A stretch of 64,000 bases of DNA from Maniola hyperantus (GCF_902806685.2 NC_048543.1:7226106-7290105); one strand, 5' to 3'. Positions 1-12,406 are shown, counted from the first letter of the stretch. Numbers and translations are program-made. The notes: generated by a model from the letters alone, not told the origin.

Positions 1-867
1 TCCTAAATTCACGCGGACGAAGTCGTGGTCATCATTCTATTTTCATTTCTTCCCTATTAGTTAACAAGTTTGTTTTGGTTAAAAAAATTGACAGATCAGT
101 ACCTAAATTCTTAGTGCAATTATATACGAATTCCATTATGATTCAGAAAATTTCACAAGGAAGTATTCTGATTGGTAACACATTCATCTACCTTCGGATA
201 GATAGAGAGCCGCAAGACGAGTCAACTATGTAGCAGATTATATCTTGGTGCGTGTACAACACCATTAGGTACTTAGTAAGTAGTTAGTAGTTAGTTAGTA
301 GAGAATAGAGATAATTGTAGCAGTTTGTGTGTAGAACATCGATCAACGGTGTGCTCAGTGGACGCAATAATCCAGCTGTCCCGCTCATCATCGCCCACAA
401 GACCATTACAAAATGACTAATGCCTGTGAACATTGTTTGTCTATGCAGTCATTAAAGCCAAAGCCATCATCATCATCATGATCAATCCATTACCGTCCCA
501 CTACTGAGCACGGGTCTCCTGTCAGAGTGAGAAAGGTTTAGGCCATAGTTTGCCAAATAAATGTACATAGTACCTACCTACCTATCAGTTAAGTACTTAG
601 ATTAAGGATTTAAGACCCAGTTAAGCACCTATCAACAGCTGCTGGTAGAATAAGAATCTGTATCCCACCTACAATTATATTCTTACAACTTGCATAATAT
701 AATATTATATTAGCAACGATTTGCACGTATGATATTGCACAGTCATACGAATATTATATTAATAAAATGATTTCATGGGAGCTTAATAATAATATAATTA
801 TTGAAAGTATAATATCCAATGATATCTGAGCAAAATTAATACAGAGTATATTCCATTGGAAACTCAC
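1..867. other. Left-edge non-coding DNA beyond the Kazal exon
   Basis: This is AT-rich sequence with a truncated SINE tail (about 462-555) and TAGTTAG-like simple repeats near 270-310. The only possible coding piece is a 32-bp minus-strand terminal exon (641-610) after a pyrimidine-rich ACCAG acceptor. It would read AAVDRCLTGS and supply a sixth Kazal cysteine. The true 3' exon could instead lie left of the window. Confidence 0.4.
462..555 (-). repeat. Truncated tRNA-derived SINE (tail part)
   Basis: A CATCATGATCAATCCATT start, then GAGCACGGGTCTCCT and CAGAGTGAGAA, match the 3' part of the full SINE copies at 42941 and 44797, in minus orientation. Confidence 0.7.
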
Positions 868-3800
868 CAATACCACAACGGCGAGCGCATTTGATTTTCC
901 CCTCGTTAAAATATGTTATGTTATTACTGCCACAGACAGGATTGTACTCAGATGTCGACGGGCAGTCCTGGACACACTGTTTCATGGCAGAACTCGTGCT
1001 GCAGTAGAAAAAACAATCAAGAAAAGTTGGCTCGCCAGTTAGTTGGATGAAAAAGACAATTAAAATGTCGGAATAGAAAGTTTTACGGACAGGCGCTTTT
1101 TGTTAATTAACTAGTGCTTCAAACCGTTTTGACTGGAACTTTTTGCTAAAAATCGGATGAAATCCATTTTTATACCCGAACCGATTACCGAATCCGGTTA
1201 TTCCTCTCGGGTCTTCGGCTTCGTCTGAAGGCGAATCTACTATAGTTGGGTCATTATGAACTTGCGAACGGAGTCATAAATTATTACGATCATAGGGATG
1301 CGAGAATTTCACAGCAGTCGTTATCGATAAAAGGATGCCGTTTGGACGCAGGTAGCTAACAGATAATTTTGTATTGGTTCCCCTGGTGATTATCGACCAT
1401 CGACAAATCCTTTTTTTACTGCTACACACAACACCAGGGCATCAAGTTCCAGTTCCATAAAGCCTGTAAGTGTGAGCAAGAGGTCTGATAAAAATTATTC
1501 ATTTAAGTGATAATGCAATCTAGATTGATGCGGGCTAACCTGGAAGGGGTATGGCATCCTCGTACGAACGCGAAAGCGCGATCAAACGTACTGATCTTGA
1601 ATAGGTGTCCTAATTAGCATTCACGCGATGATCACGTATTCTCGTTCTATTTGACGCAAGCACGCGATCACAGAGTAGACGCGATGGTCGGCATCGCTTA
1701 CTCCGCGATGGTCGCGTAATTGCATTGTATTAAAACGACGCCTTACCTACACCACGGTATAACATTACCATGCCTACACTGTTCGCGCCTTTAGCTTTAC
1801 GTAGGTATATCTGTAGGTCAAGATAAATTTAATTCGGTGAACAAAATGAAAAATTTTACTCGTCCTTGGCAGCAAGTTCGGATTAGATATATTAATATAG
1901 CTGTTAGGTATAACAGTCGGGTTTGTTTTGATTATTGGTTGCAAAAGCAAGGTCTAAATTAGAACAACCTTTCCTAGAATAATATACCGATAACAGATTG
2001 GAGAAAATAAAATAAAGCTGCTACTATTAGAGTAAATCACAAATTACCTTGCATTAACAAGAGGTTTCTGGGTGGTCTCGTTGGATATAGTGACAGGTAG
2101 TCCCAATATCGCCACTTTTTCAGTAGTTATGTCTGGAACGTTAGTTAGCGGATATTGCAACAAAGGCAAGTTGCCGTTCGGTAAATTGTTCAATCCGTTT
2201 GAGTCTTGAGGATTAAACGAACCGCCATTATGTAATCCAGGGTTGCCGTTCTGGAAGGTTCCCTGAGGCTCTTGAGGTTGACCTTGACTTAAGCCGGGGG
2301 TTTGTCCTTGTGGAATTCCTTGTATTGGTACTTGATTATTGGGAAACATAATTCGGTTTGGATTCTGATTATTTTGTAATCCGTTAATGTTATTCAAGCC
2401 GTTTCCTGATCCTGGATACTGGTCCTAAAAAACAGGAAGACTGGAGAAGGCAGGAACATAATCCACATACTTCCATAGGTAGTATCCATACTAATATTAT
2501 AAATGCGGAAGTGTATCTGTCTGTCGGTCTGTCTGTCTGTCTACTAGCTTTTCACGGCCCATCCGTTTAACCGATTTCGATGAAATTCGGTACAGAGATA
2601 GCTTGCATCCCGGGGAAGGACAAAGGCAACTTTTGATACCGGAAAATCAAAGAATTCCCGCGGATTTTTAGAAATCTTAATCCACGCGGACGAAGTTGTG
2701 GGCATCATCTACTCGTGGTTGTATACTAACTAAGGACCACAATATAACGAAAAGTTCATACGTCTCAATTCGATGTGTGTATGTGCGAGCCAACTAAGAA
2801 ATATTTTAACAGGATATAACATGACTAAAACAGCTTGTGGACGTCAGACGATAATCGGTCCTTGTAAAAATTGGTAGCCTAAACACGTGAGTACAGCCGG
2901 GACAGATATTATTTAGAACTGGTAGCCTGTTAAATACGGGTTAGAATAATAAGTAGACATTATGATGGCGGGAAGAGGGTTCGTAGTTCGTATTTGCATT
3001 AGCTGTCTACCTACCTACGTTATACAAATTCAAGTAGGTATTTTTTATTACCTTTGCCATTTACACTATGTGCCTTTTCTACAATCACACGTGATAGATA
3101 TCATGAGAAGTTGACGATGCAGTCTACGATGCACGTGATATCATATTTACCTAAGCGACGATGCACGGAAAAGGGATGGCAGTAATTTTTTAACTCATAC
3201 GTAGGTACAAACCATTGGAAATATCTGCACACCTCGCTGGAATACGCTTCCCCTCGCTCTTCCTCGTAGCTCGCCCATTTTCGCCTAGTACCCTAAGAGT
3301 ATAATAAACACCAGTACCGTTGCCAACGCAAGCACGTTGCATGAAGTCATTAAGCCAGGTTTGCAGATATTTCCGACGGGTTATACCTACCCCCAAATAC
3401 ATATAATCGCTTACGACGAGGCATCGTATCGGAAGTCGGAACACAATCGCTTGGCGGCGTTACTTTTTGCCAATATAGTGTGGTAACTGTCGCCCAACAA
3501 GAACGATGCCAAATCAACCCATCTGGAAATCAATCCTACTTGCCTAACAACTAGGACAGAGTGCACCACTGTGCCAGAGAGGTCGTCTAAACTAACTAAG
3601 TATAACATTTACGCAATTTAACTTTCTCCAACCAATTAAACTTTACCTGTTCGTTCGGATATGAAGGGCGGTTTTGATAGTTAACGGGATATCCATTGTT
3701 GTTCCAATTATTGTTATTATCCAAATTACTTCCTGCTCTCGGATATTGAGGATAGTTTTGCTAAAATCAATGACACAATTATTTAAGCTCAGGCCTCAGC

Positions 3801-6800
3801 GCACACTACCCGAGGTCGGAACTAAATTACCTATATAAGTAAAACTGTGAATTACTTACTCTTTCGATTATTGCATATCCCGTGGAAATTTCGTAACATC
3901 CGGTCTTAGTCCGTCTACATTATTTAGAGAACCTCTGTGCAAAATTTTAGCTTTCTAGATCAAGGGGTTAAGATGAACGTTGATGAGTCAGTCAGTGGGT
4001 CAGGATTTTTCTTTTTATATTATTACCTACTAGCTTATGCCCGCGACTTCGTCCGCGTGGAATTAGGTTTTCAAAAATCTCGAGGGAACTCTTTGATTTT
4101 CTGGGATCAAAAGTAGCATATGTCACTCTTCAGGTGTTTATCTATACCCATGCAAAAAATCGCGTCAATCCGTTGCACCGTTGCGAGGTGATTGAAGGAC
4201 AAACCAACGAACCAACAACCCAACAAACCAATAAACCAACAAATAAACACACTTTCGCATTTATAATAAGGAGTTATTGGTTAATGTTGGGGCATCCGTG
4301 TGTGATTTTCGCAATCCGTCCGTCCGTCTGTGAGCGGATCTGTATCTTAGTGGTAGAGAGTTAAAATTTTCAGTGTGCATTTATTACCGCCACATAAATT
4401 AACAAAATATTAAATTAAATAGTTCATAATCTTGTACGATGGTACGGAACTCTTCGTGTGCAAGTCCGACTCACCCTTGACGAAATGTGTCTCCGAACTA
4501 ACCCTCTGCACGGCTTAGGCAATTTTTTTGAATTGACTATGTCTATGCAAGACGTGATCCAGACTACTTTATTCATAAAAGATAAACAAAAGCTCCTAAG
4601 GGATTTTTGACCCTTTTTATTTAAGGGTTTTTATAAAACCTAGTCAAGCGAACTTGATGTTGCATTCATTGTCAAATTCACATTAACTGTACTTACCTGC
4701 TTAAATAATTCAAAAAATATATCCATGTGGCGAACTATAAAACATGATAAAAAACTTGATTGGGCATCGATCGAGCAAAGTGAGATTGATTGCAGAAGCC
4801 CCAATATCATTCTACCTACTGATATTTTAAAATCATTATGAGACTTTTAGTTTTTAAACATATTTTTCCTATATTCGCTTAAAGGTATAGATGGATTACC
4901 GGTTCCTGGCACGTTCACAGTACTCACACAAACGCAATTTTACTACACATCATGTTCAAAAAAATCGATGAAATAGCAAAATACCTACATTAGGTTACTA
5001 TTTCTCGAGATTATACCAACTCGAAGTTTTGCAAGATTTTTTCAGAAAACTGACTTTTTTCTAACTTCAAAATAAACAATTTGGTAAATTGGCGGGTGGG
5101 TTTGAAAAACAAAAATCACGCTGTATTTCATAAGTCAAAACAATATTTTCTCTCTCATGCTCATAAGCTACCTGCATGCGACAGCGATAGAGAGACTTCT
5201 TCATGACACTTGCACTTATTCATAGATTTTACACAAGCGTAGTATGTGATTGTGAATGTGTTGTACGCGCCTTCTCAAAAAAAATACCTATACATACCTA
5301 ATTATTATTTATGTGCTAATATTACCTGAGGAGTGTTGGGATTTACGGGATAATTGCCTCCATTTAAATTATTATTCCCGGGATATTGCTGATTATTATT
5401 ATTACCCTGTAAATATACCTACATTATTCTTCCACCGAAAAATTACATGCTTTTTTGCTGGTTTTAATATTTTACACAAATATTACTTCGTAATATTATA
5501 AAGGTAGGTATTAATATCCTACTTCATACCTGAGGGATGATTGGATTTACGGGATAGTTGCCTCCGTTTAAATTGTTAAAATCATTCCCGGGATATTGCT
5601 GGTTATTATTACCCTGTAAAGTTTATTAGTTTATAAGTTTAAGTGTTTTTGTTTTATTTCGGCTTTTTATTATTTTAAAATATGCAGGAATAATTTTTAT
5701 AACTTTTTATAATTTTTAACTTCATACCTGAGGGATATTTGGATTTACGAGATAGGTGCCTCCATTCAAGTCGTTAAAACCATTTCCGGGATTGTTACCC
5801 TGTAAATAATGTAGGTACTTAATTCACAAAAATATTTATGTAGACGGTAGACTGTATTTACCTACTTTCTGCTTTTTAAAAAACTTAGGTACCTACACAC
5901 ATTAAAATCATAATCATATCCAACTTTATACCTGGGGAGTATTAGAATTTACTGGATAGTTGCCTTCATTTCCAGGATATTGCTAAAAGAAGGCGCACGT
6001 CTTAACCATTAGGCTATCACCGCTTTTTACCTATCCTTCATCTTATTTCTTACCTGGGGGATATTAGGATTTACTGGATAGTTGCCTCCATTAAAATTAT
6101 TAAAATCATTCCCAGGATATCGCAGATTGTTACCCTGAAAATAAACCAAGCAAATGACTCCGTACTTCTACTTTTTAAAGACTTTGAATAAACATACTTT
6201 ACTTACCTGGTGGGGAGGATTAGGGTTTACAGGATAGTTGCCCCCATTGAAATTGTTAAAATCATTTCCGGGATGTTGATGATTGCTACCCTGAAAAATA
6301 ATACATTAAGTCATCATCATTAACCGATAGACGTCCACAGCTGGACAAAGGTCACTTGTAGGGACTGCCACACGCCACGGTCTTGCGCCGCCGCCTGAAT
6401 CCAGCGGCTCCCTGCGAGTCGTCTGATGTCGCCGTCCACCTAGTGGGGGGTCTTCCAACGCTGCGTCTTCCGGTGCGAGGTCGCCATTCCAGCACTTTGG
6501 GACCCCAACGTCTCGGTCGGTTTTACGAACTATGTGCCCTGCCCATTGCCACTTCAGCTTTGCAACCCGTTGAGCTATGTCGGTTAATCTAGTTCTCCTA
6601 AGGATCTCTTCATTTCTGATTTGATCACGTAGAGAAACTCCAAGCATAGCTCTCTCCATCGCCCGCTGAGTGACTCTGAGCTTTCTTATGAGGTCCATAG
6701 TTAGCGACCATACATTAAGTACATATTAATAAAATTTGACTTTTAAACGATAATCGTACCTACCTACTCGTAACTTCCTAGTCAGTTTTGCTCGTCTTTT

Positions 6801-8902
6801 TGGTAAAGAAAGATCTTTTAAAATACCGTAACACCAACATTATATTCTTGGTATAATTATGTAAGTATAGTTTTTTTTTTTTTTTCTTTTTTTTTTTTTT
6901 AAAGAATATTAGCCATGTTAAATGACTAATATTCCCCTTTCCTCTCCAATTAAGCGTCAGGCTTGTGCTAGGAGTAGGTACGACAATAGTGCAACGGACG
7001 GGGTTTGAACCGTCGTCGTCGACCTTTCGGTTTTCAGTCCACTCCTATACCGGTTGAGCTATTGAGGTTTTTGATAGTATTTTATTACTAAACCAGCTTA
7101 GGTTAATATGCTTTCACATTTCACATTTGTAAATTTCAAACCGCTATTTATCCCTAACGAGCGACCACGCACTCATATGATCCGAATCCGTGAAAATACG
7201 GATATAAAAAATATCTACGTCATTTGTGTCATAAGCTACCATACAAATAGTTCTATGACTACTTCGGAACGTATTTTCTAGGACTCGGATCGGATGAGTG
7301 CATACCCGCCATAAGGGTTGAATTTTTCAAAAATCTTGCGGAAAAAAGCGGATGCCTACGTCATAATAACTATCTGTTACTGTGTGCCAAATAGCCCGAT
7401 CCGTGCAGTGATTTGAACTGTGCGTTGATAAATCAGTCAGTCAGTCACCTTTCCTTTTATAAGTATATTACTTAGATAAAGGTTTTTCGTGAATGATTTT
7501 TAAACCGTTTACGTATATTACGAGGCATTTAATTTTTCAGTAGGTAACCTAACACAATTTTTTATATATTTTTTGTTTTCAAATACTAAGTAGGAAAAAC
7601 TTTCAATTAATATTTGAGGTGTGTAAGTATCTACAGTCAACAAACTCAGCAAATCCTACCTAGGTACCTATACCTATACTCATAAATCATCCTTAATTAT
7701 CTAATTGAGTGCTAGCGCCTAAAGAGGAGCAACCGCTACAAAACAATATCCTACACCTAATTTGCTAAAAGTCCTCGGACTGATCGCAAATCATAATTTA
7801 AAAAATCTAATGGTCAAATGAAATATTTACCTACCTGAACATTTTGACCGGGATAATTTTGTGGGCTATCAGGATAACGAATTGCCGCGTCCCAGTTTCC
7901 ATTGTTCCAATTATTTTCTTGAGGATTGCCTATCTGAAACATTTTACAAGCAAATTAATGCTCGTACTAAGTACTTATATTTTCAGAAACTCAAAATTAG
8001 AATTCGTCACACTGTATTCAAAATTCGAATACTTACTTTCAGTAAGTCAGTCAGTCAGTCAGTGACATACGGGTGTGCGGGGCGTACCCCGGCTCATACC
8101 CCATTGCCATCTCGAGCTATCTATAATAAATTATCGAAGAAAATAAATACTTACTTGATTACCGTTGTTAGGATAATTCTGAAAATTACCAGGACTTAGT
8201 CCGCCAATATTGAAATTCGGGAAAAAACTGTGTATGTTCATAATACCGTCAATATCTAAAAATCTATTTACTAACGAAGGCGACGGTGTGGTCGTACTAT
8301 TTGCCGTCGCATCTGTGGTGGTATTGGTCGCTTTATCTGAATCTTTATCGACAGTTTTCGTATCATACTGATTCAAATTAAAAAAAACTGTAACAGTAGT
8401 TTTGTAATTAGGTGAGTAATCCAGTACAAAAAAAGCAAGGCCAAGTGGTTAAAATATCGCTCGGCCTCCTATTTTCGATTATATTATTTCGAGTTCAGGA
8501 TTCGATCCCGGGAACCAACCCTTAATTTTTGTGGTACCCCACGTAGCGTTTGAAGCGATTCACTTGCTTCAACGATGAGTAAAAAAAAGTGAAAACCTAG
8601 CATGCCTGAGAGTTCGCCGAAATATTCTCAAAGATGTGTGAAGTCTGCCAGTCTGCACTGGGCCAGCGTGGTGAACTATGTGCCTAAACCTTACTTATAC
8701 GAGCATTCTGAGAGGAGACCCATTCGCAGTAGGTATCTAGTGGAATAATGATGATGATGAATGAATTGAAATATCGGGAATTATAAAACTGTTTGATCGA
8801 ATCGCATTTTTTTAAATTTAAATATTTTCACTAGGTACTTATTATTAGATATAACTCACCTATTGCTACGCACAGAACAGTTGCTGAATTTATAGAAAAC
8901 AT
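610..8902 (-). CDS. Secreted Asn/Pro-rich repeat protein with C-terminal Kazal domain (multi-exon; 3' end uncertain)
   Basis: Predicted exons, in transcript order: 8902-8860, 8387-8155, 7933-7835, 6290-6207, 6134-6054, 5982-5932, 5799-5728, 5613-5530, 5406-5326, 3760-3647, 2424-2048, 998-868, and possibly 641-610. All borders are AG/GT and all phases join. The protein begins MFSINSATVLCVAIVFFN, a signal peptide split by intron 1; the acceptor at 8387 is the one that keeps frame. A Thr/Ser/Asp-rich segment follows, then repeats of the form PGNDFNN-NGGNYPVNPN-PQ, one per exon, then a Gln/Pro/Gly/Asn-rich 125-codon exon, then a Kazal domain. About 483 residues are assigned. It is probably extracellular; Kazal domains inhibit serine proteases, and low-complexity Kazal proteins occur in silk and haemolymph, but the real role is unknown. 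The last exon is the weakest part of the model. Confidence 0.72.
868..998 (-). CDS. Kazal-domain exon of the secreted repeat protein
   Basis: The exon lies between a TTTCTACTGCAG acceptor and a GTGAGT donor. It joins in frame (phase 2) to the donor at 2047, where AAG|GTAATT otherwise looks like a stop codon in the upstream exon. The translation contains CVQDCP, then PVCGSNNITY, then KCARRCG. That gives five of the six Kazal cysteines in the right order, together with the VCGSxxxTYxN core. The sixth cysteine must come from the next exon, which is entered in phase 1. The domain identity is strong; the specificity cannot be read because the P1 region alone is not diagnostic. Confidence 0.85.
2488..2712. 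repeat. Interspersed GTCT-microsatellite-associated element
   Basis: It runs from an ACTAATATTATAAATGCG motif through (GTCT)n, AGCTTTTCACGGCCCATC, GATGAAATTCGGTACAGAGATAGCTTGC and CCGGGGAAGGAC to ACGCGGACGAAGT. The same order recurs, in both orientations, at roughly 4030-4270, 10480-10680, 17525-17727, 24713-24870, 36235-36410, 38072-38412, 44345-44640, 46640-46880 and 55795-55975. Such microsatellite-linked elements are well known in Lepidoptera and have been linked to Helitron-like non-autonomous transposons. Confidence 0.75.
5326..6290 (-). repeat. Array of six tandemly duplicated phase-0 exons
   Basis: Exons at 6290-6207, 6134-6054, 5982-5932, 5799-5728, 5613-5530 and 5406-5326 encode 28, 27, 17, 24, 28 and 27 residues. 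Each carries a version of PGNDFNN, GGNYPVNPN and a final PQ or HQ. All begin and end in phase 0, mostly with CAG|GGTA at the start and CCxCAG|GTA at the end, and introns are only 72-151 bp. The short exon (17 codons) has lost the middle of the unit. This pattern is expected from repeated unequal exchange of an exon plus its flanking intron. Confidence 0.85.
6308..6712 (-). mobile_element. 3' end of an RTE-type LINE
   Basis: On the minus strand the frame reads VTQRAMERAMLGVSLRDQI, then TDIAQRVAKLKWQWAGHIVR, then a degenerate PPxRWxDD-like stretch, ending at a TGATGATG-type tail. This is the C-terminal end of the reverse transcriptase found in the RTE-like LINEs abundant in Lepidoptera. A frameshift follows the AGHIVR motif. 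It sits in the intron between exons 3 and 4 of the Kazal gene and is not a host gene. Confidence 0.75.
6870..7066 (-). mobile_element. tRNA-derived SINE with poly-A tail
   Basis: Poly-T at 6870-6900 on the plus strand is the tail of a minus-strand element. At the other end a tRNA-like head shows a B-box-like GGGTTTGAACC and an A-box-like AGCTCAACCGGT (minus). It differs from the two other SINE types in the window and lies in an intron of the Kazal gene. Confidence 0.65.
8066..8124. repeat. Fragment of GC-rich fold-back element (family D)
   Basis: GGGTGTGCGGGGCGTACCCC and CCATTGCCATCTCGAGCTAT match the right part of the elements at 42391 and 45733. It lies next to exon 2 of the Kazal gene. 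Confidence 0.55.
8436..8762 (+). mobile_element. Diverged full-length tRNA-headed SINE
   Basis: The head GGCCAAGTGGTTAAAATATC with GGATTCGATCCCGGG (B-box-like) is followed by the body landmarks CTTGCTTCAACG, GCCTGAGAGTTC, TCTCAAAGATGTGTGAAGTC and GAGGAGACCC, and an (ATGATG)n tail. It is the same family as 42941 but more diverged, and lies in intron 1 of the Kazal gene. Confidence 0.7.
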
Positions 8903-11900
8903 TTTCGTCACAAAACTAAGAGACTACACTACCCACTACAATACGGTCATAATCTATTATGCCTGCATTAAATTAATAAAAAAATGGTTTTGTCACTATT
9001 ATTGGTAGGTAGATATCATAATATCCCTAATGGGTTTTTAACTACTTCGTAAAACATTAGGTAGATGGGAAATTGTTATTCTTTCTAAGAACATTATCAA
9101 TCAATTCATTAAAAGAATTTGGGGAAATTCAGACCGGTGACCCCAGCCTATAGAAGCGGAAAACTGGAAATGGTAGGTTTATCTAATTATGTACCTACTG
9201 TACAAATCATGACCGCGTGAAATGGTGGTAAGAATGTTAGAAAACTTATATTAAGTACGCGCATTTCCGCGCCGGACCGACAGACTGATCCTTTGCGCAA
9301 AAAACGAGCCAGCCCTTCTGTCATCGGATGAGGATATTAACCGCGGTGAAAATACATATGTACCGTTAAATTTTATTAGGACTAAGACTCCATGGTCCCA
9401 GGGCCTTACGCCGCTTACAGGTTTCAGCCATTTCTGCTGTGGCTAATGGCACCCGGTCTTGATGCTGTCTCCCTGATATGACACGGGACCCAATGTGTCA
9501 ACGCACGTTGCATCCCACATTAGTACCTGTCCCTGTTCCGAGGATACTAGCGTCAATCCCAGGTCTCTTGCCATCATCCCGATTTCCGACTAATCCTTGC
9601 CGGCTCGGCTTCAGCGATTTGATGTACTTATTGAAGTTGGTTTTAAGTTTTTCTCTCAAGTCTGTCTGTTTGAACGGGGTAATCTTCAGAAGACAATTAG
9701 AGGATTATCCCCTTGGTCAATCCTCTAATACAATGGTGCTCCATAAACATTTTAGCACCGTTGAGTCGGTGCCATTTTGTTTGTTCACAAGTTTACAAAA
9801 TCTATTAAAAATATGCTCCTGAAAAAAGCATATTACACAATTGAAGATTATCTAAATGATAAAAGAGCGTGGATTTGACCTGCAGCTCGTTCCAGCAACG
9901 CACAAGACTGCAAATACTATTTTATATATGGCATAATCTTGTACCTATATCAAATATTTGAAAAGAGCAACCGCCGAGTTTCTTGCTGGTTCTTCTCGGT
10001 AGGAAAGGCATTCCGAACCAGTGGTAGATGCATCCGACCATTCGAAAGTACTTGTAAAAGTTTATTTGAATAAAAAAAAATATTTATTTATTATTTATTT
10101 ATTTATGTTCAATGATCCGGGTCTATACAAATCAAATTCCCAGTATATAGGTACGTATAGTCTATGCATACGAATAATAGGTATAATATAAGTTATATGT
10201 ACAGACCCTTGGATGAATGATTAGGTACCGACCAATTTCCTTGTGCCTCCTTCAAACTACTTGACAATGGCAAAATCATGTCAAAAAGCATTGTGCTGTC
10301 TGTCTGGCAATGGTCTGGCACTATAGAAAGCCACCGCCACCAAACAAGAGAAGAAGAATCGACCAGTGTTGCCAGTGGCAGATGGCAAATGTAACATGAG
10401 ACAGCTCAAAAAGTAACATTTTCACGTGAAAAGTAACATTTTTGATAATATAATTACGTATAAATCTGTAGGTACCTACTAATATTATGAATGCGAAAGC
10501 GTGTCTGTCTATCTACATTATTACCTTACCTTTTAACGGTCTATCTTTTTAACCAGGTACTAACTATACAGAGAAACTTGCATCCCGGAAACAGGCTTAG
10601 ACTTTTTATCCCGTAAAATCAAAGAGTTCCTACCGGACTTGTGAAAACCTAAATAAATGCGGGCAAAGTTGTGGGCGCGGCATCAATAACTAATACTGAA
10701 CAAAACGCGAGCGAAGCGAGCGCAAAAATTTTGGTATATTAACGAACAAATCTGTAGGTATCTACCTACTAATAAGGTAGTCTACTACCTAATAAGAAAG
10801 GGGAGGCCAAACTGCATCTCCAAGCCTCAGTAATTCAGAATTCCTGCGGCTGATTACTAAAGCCAACCCACATTAAATTAAAACCCATGACTTCATTAAA
10901 AACCTAACACATAAGTGATTTTTATGCTTTTTTATGCCATCAGTCAAAGAGCGTTTTTCCGTCAGTCATACGTCAGTCCAACAAAAACAAGTACGCCAAC
11001 ACGACGAACGAAAACTTTTTTGGATGCGTTCCGTTTTACAATTTATTTATTTATATTACCTAATTATATTTTGGTTTCTGGAAAAAATTTGATCTTTTTT
11101 ATAAAGTCCTAAAAGTAACGTAAAAGTAACATTTTGAGTCGTGTAAGATGGAGGTAACATGAGAAGGTCAAAAGTAACGTAAAATGTTACAAAAGTAACA
11201 GTCTGGCAACGCTGAGAATCGTACAGTGCGACAAGGCTATCTTGGCGCGTGGCAAAAATCGCAACTAGCCAAACCATAGCCAAACACCGTGTGTAAAAAG
11301 TACTCTGTGGTGTTTACCGATGCTTGCTGAAGTTGATTGCCGAAAGCATTGACAGATATGTACAGATTTGCAACTAGCGTGGCCCCCTCAGTCCCTCTCG
11401 CTCAAGCAGATTTTCTTACTTGTGAAATGTCATTCCTTCTACACTTCACATTGTTTGTCAAATACTCACGTACAAATACATTTTGACAAACAAAAAAAGT
11501 GGCCACGGTGATAAGGACAAAACATAATCATTTTGTCACGTTCTAACAAGAGCTTAATTGTATTTAGCTATCTCACCCTAACAGTAAGTGTCACAATAGG
11601 GCTACTTCTAACAGTCCTTATTCTGAGGCTGCAAGTGTCTGGTGACACCATTAAAATCAGTCAAAATCATAGAGTAGACTATGAAGTAACGTAGTATGAA
11701 GTAAAGTAGGGTAGTTAACGAAGTAACAACATAACAAGAACTCATCAGTAACTTAGTAACTCCAATATGTCAAAGTCAAATGTGTCAAATAATTTGATTT
11801 TACTGTGCTGCCACTTTAGGATAAAACTAAGCAGGTTAATTTTTGGGGTAAATAATGCCAAAATATATCTTTTGGTGTGAAATTAAAAGATTACTTAGGT

Positions 11901-12406
11901 ACTGCATAAAAATTAAAATGCACTTGATATGTATAATTGACTTTATTCAACTAAAAAAGATATGGTATATAGACGTACAGACAGATATCAATATAATGAC
12001 AATCTCTGCACCAGTCTATATAAGCGGATTTAATTTATTATTATAACCACTAAAGATTAGGGAATATTTTCTTTAAATCTTGAAATCAAATGTAAAAATA
12101 TAATAATTTAATAATAATTTAATAAATTATTGTAAACAACCTTGGGGTAAAATGAAATTAAGACTGATAACACTGTTTTGACAGAAGTGATATTAGTCGC
12201 AAAAGCAAATTGCAAAACTCCATGATCCATCGGAAATCGGAATATTCTTGAACACTTGAAGTTAATAATTTCTGTTGTTGAAAAAGGTAATTTAAAATCT
12301 TTTCACAGCTAACTTTCAAAGCTGTTTAATTTAATTATATTTTTCTATTTATTTGTGTAAGTAAGTAACATATGCATTTTGCCGGCAGCATTGCAGAGGT
12401 GTGAAA
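8903..12406. other. Intergenic region between Kazal gene and Hip
   Basis: The two genes are transcribed divergently. The region holds a LINE 3' tail (about 9780-10075), a GTCT-type element (10480-10680), a run of AAAAGTAACATTTT-like motifs (10390-11200), and AT-rich DNA. No convincing exon was seen; the open frames here do not resemble any protein known to me. Confidence 0.6.
9780..10075 (+). mobile_element. 3' tail of a jockey-like LINE
   Basis: The stretch CAAAATCTATTAAAAATATG ... GCATATTACACAATTGAAGA ... AAAAGAGCGTGGATTTGACC is followed by GAGCAACCGCCGAGTTTCTT, GAACCAGTGGTAGATGC and an A-rich end. Parts recur at 40130-40270 and 50810-50960. The layout, with a short coding end and then a conserved UTR and A-tail, suggests a non-LTR retrotransposon tail. 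Confidence 0.6.

Noticed and set aside
3190..3608. Two overlapping minus-strand ORFs in the Kazal gene intron
   Set aside because: No in-frame splice partners, composition unlike the neighbouring exons, and no recognisable motif.
4690..4750. Possible extra Kazal-gene exon ending AAGCAG|GTAAGT
   Set aside because: The nearest acceptor gives a 38-bp exon that would break the phase-0 pattern, and the residues do not resemble the repeat.
6960..7065. Possible true tRNA gene
   Set aside because: The A- and B-box-like parts cannot be folded into a convincing cloverleaf and a poly-A tail follows, so it is a SINE head.
8131..8376. Apparent start of an 81-codon protein
   Set aside because: The first codon is TTG, not ATG. 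The segment is the second exon of the Kazal gene, entered through the acceptor at 8387.
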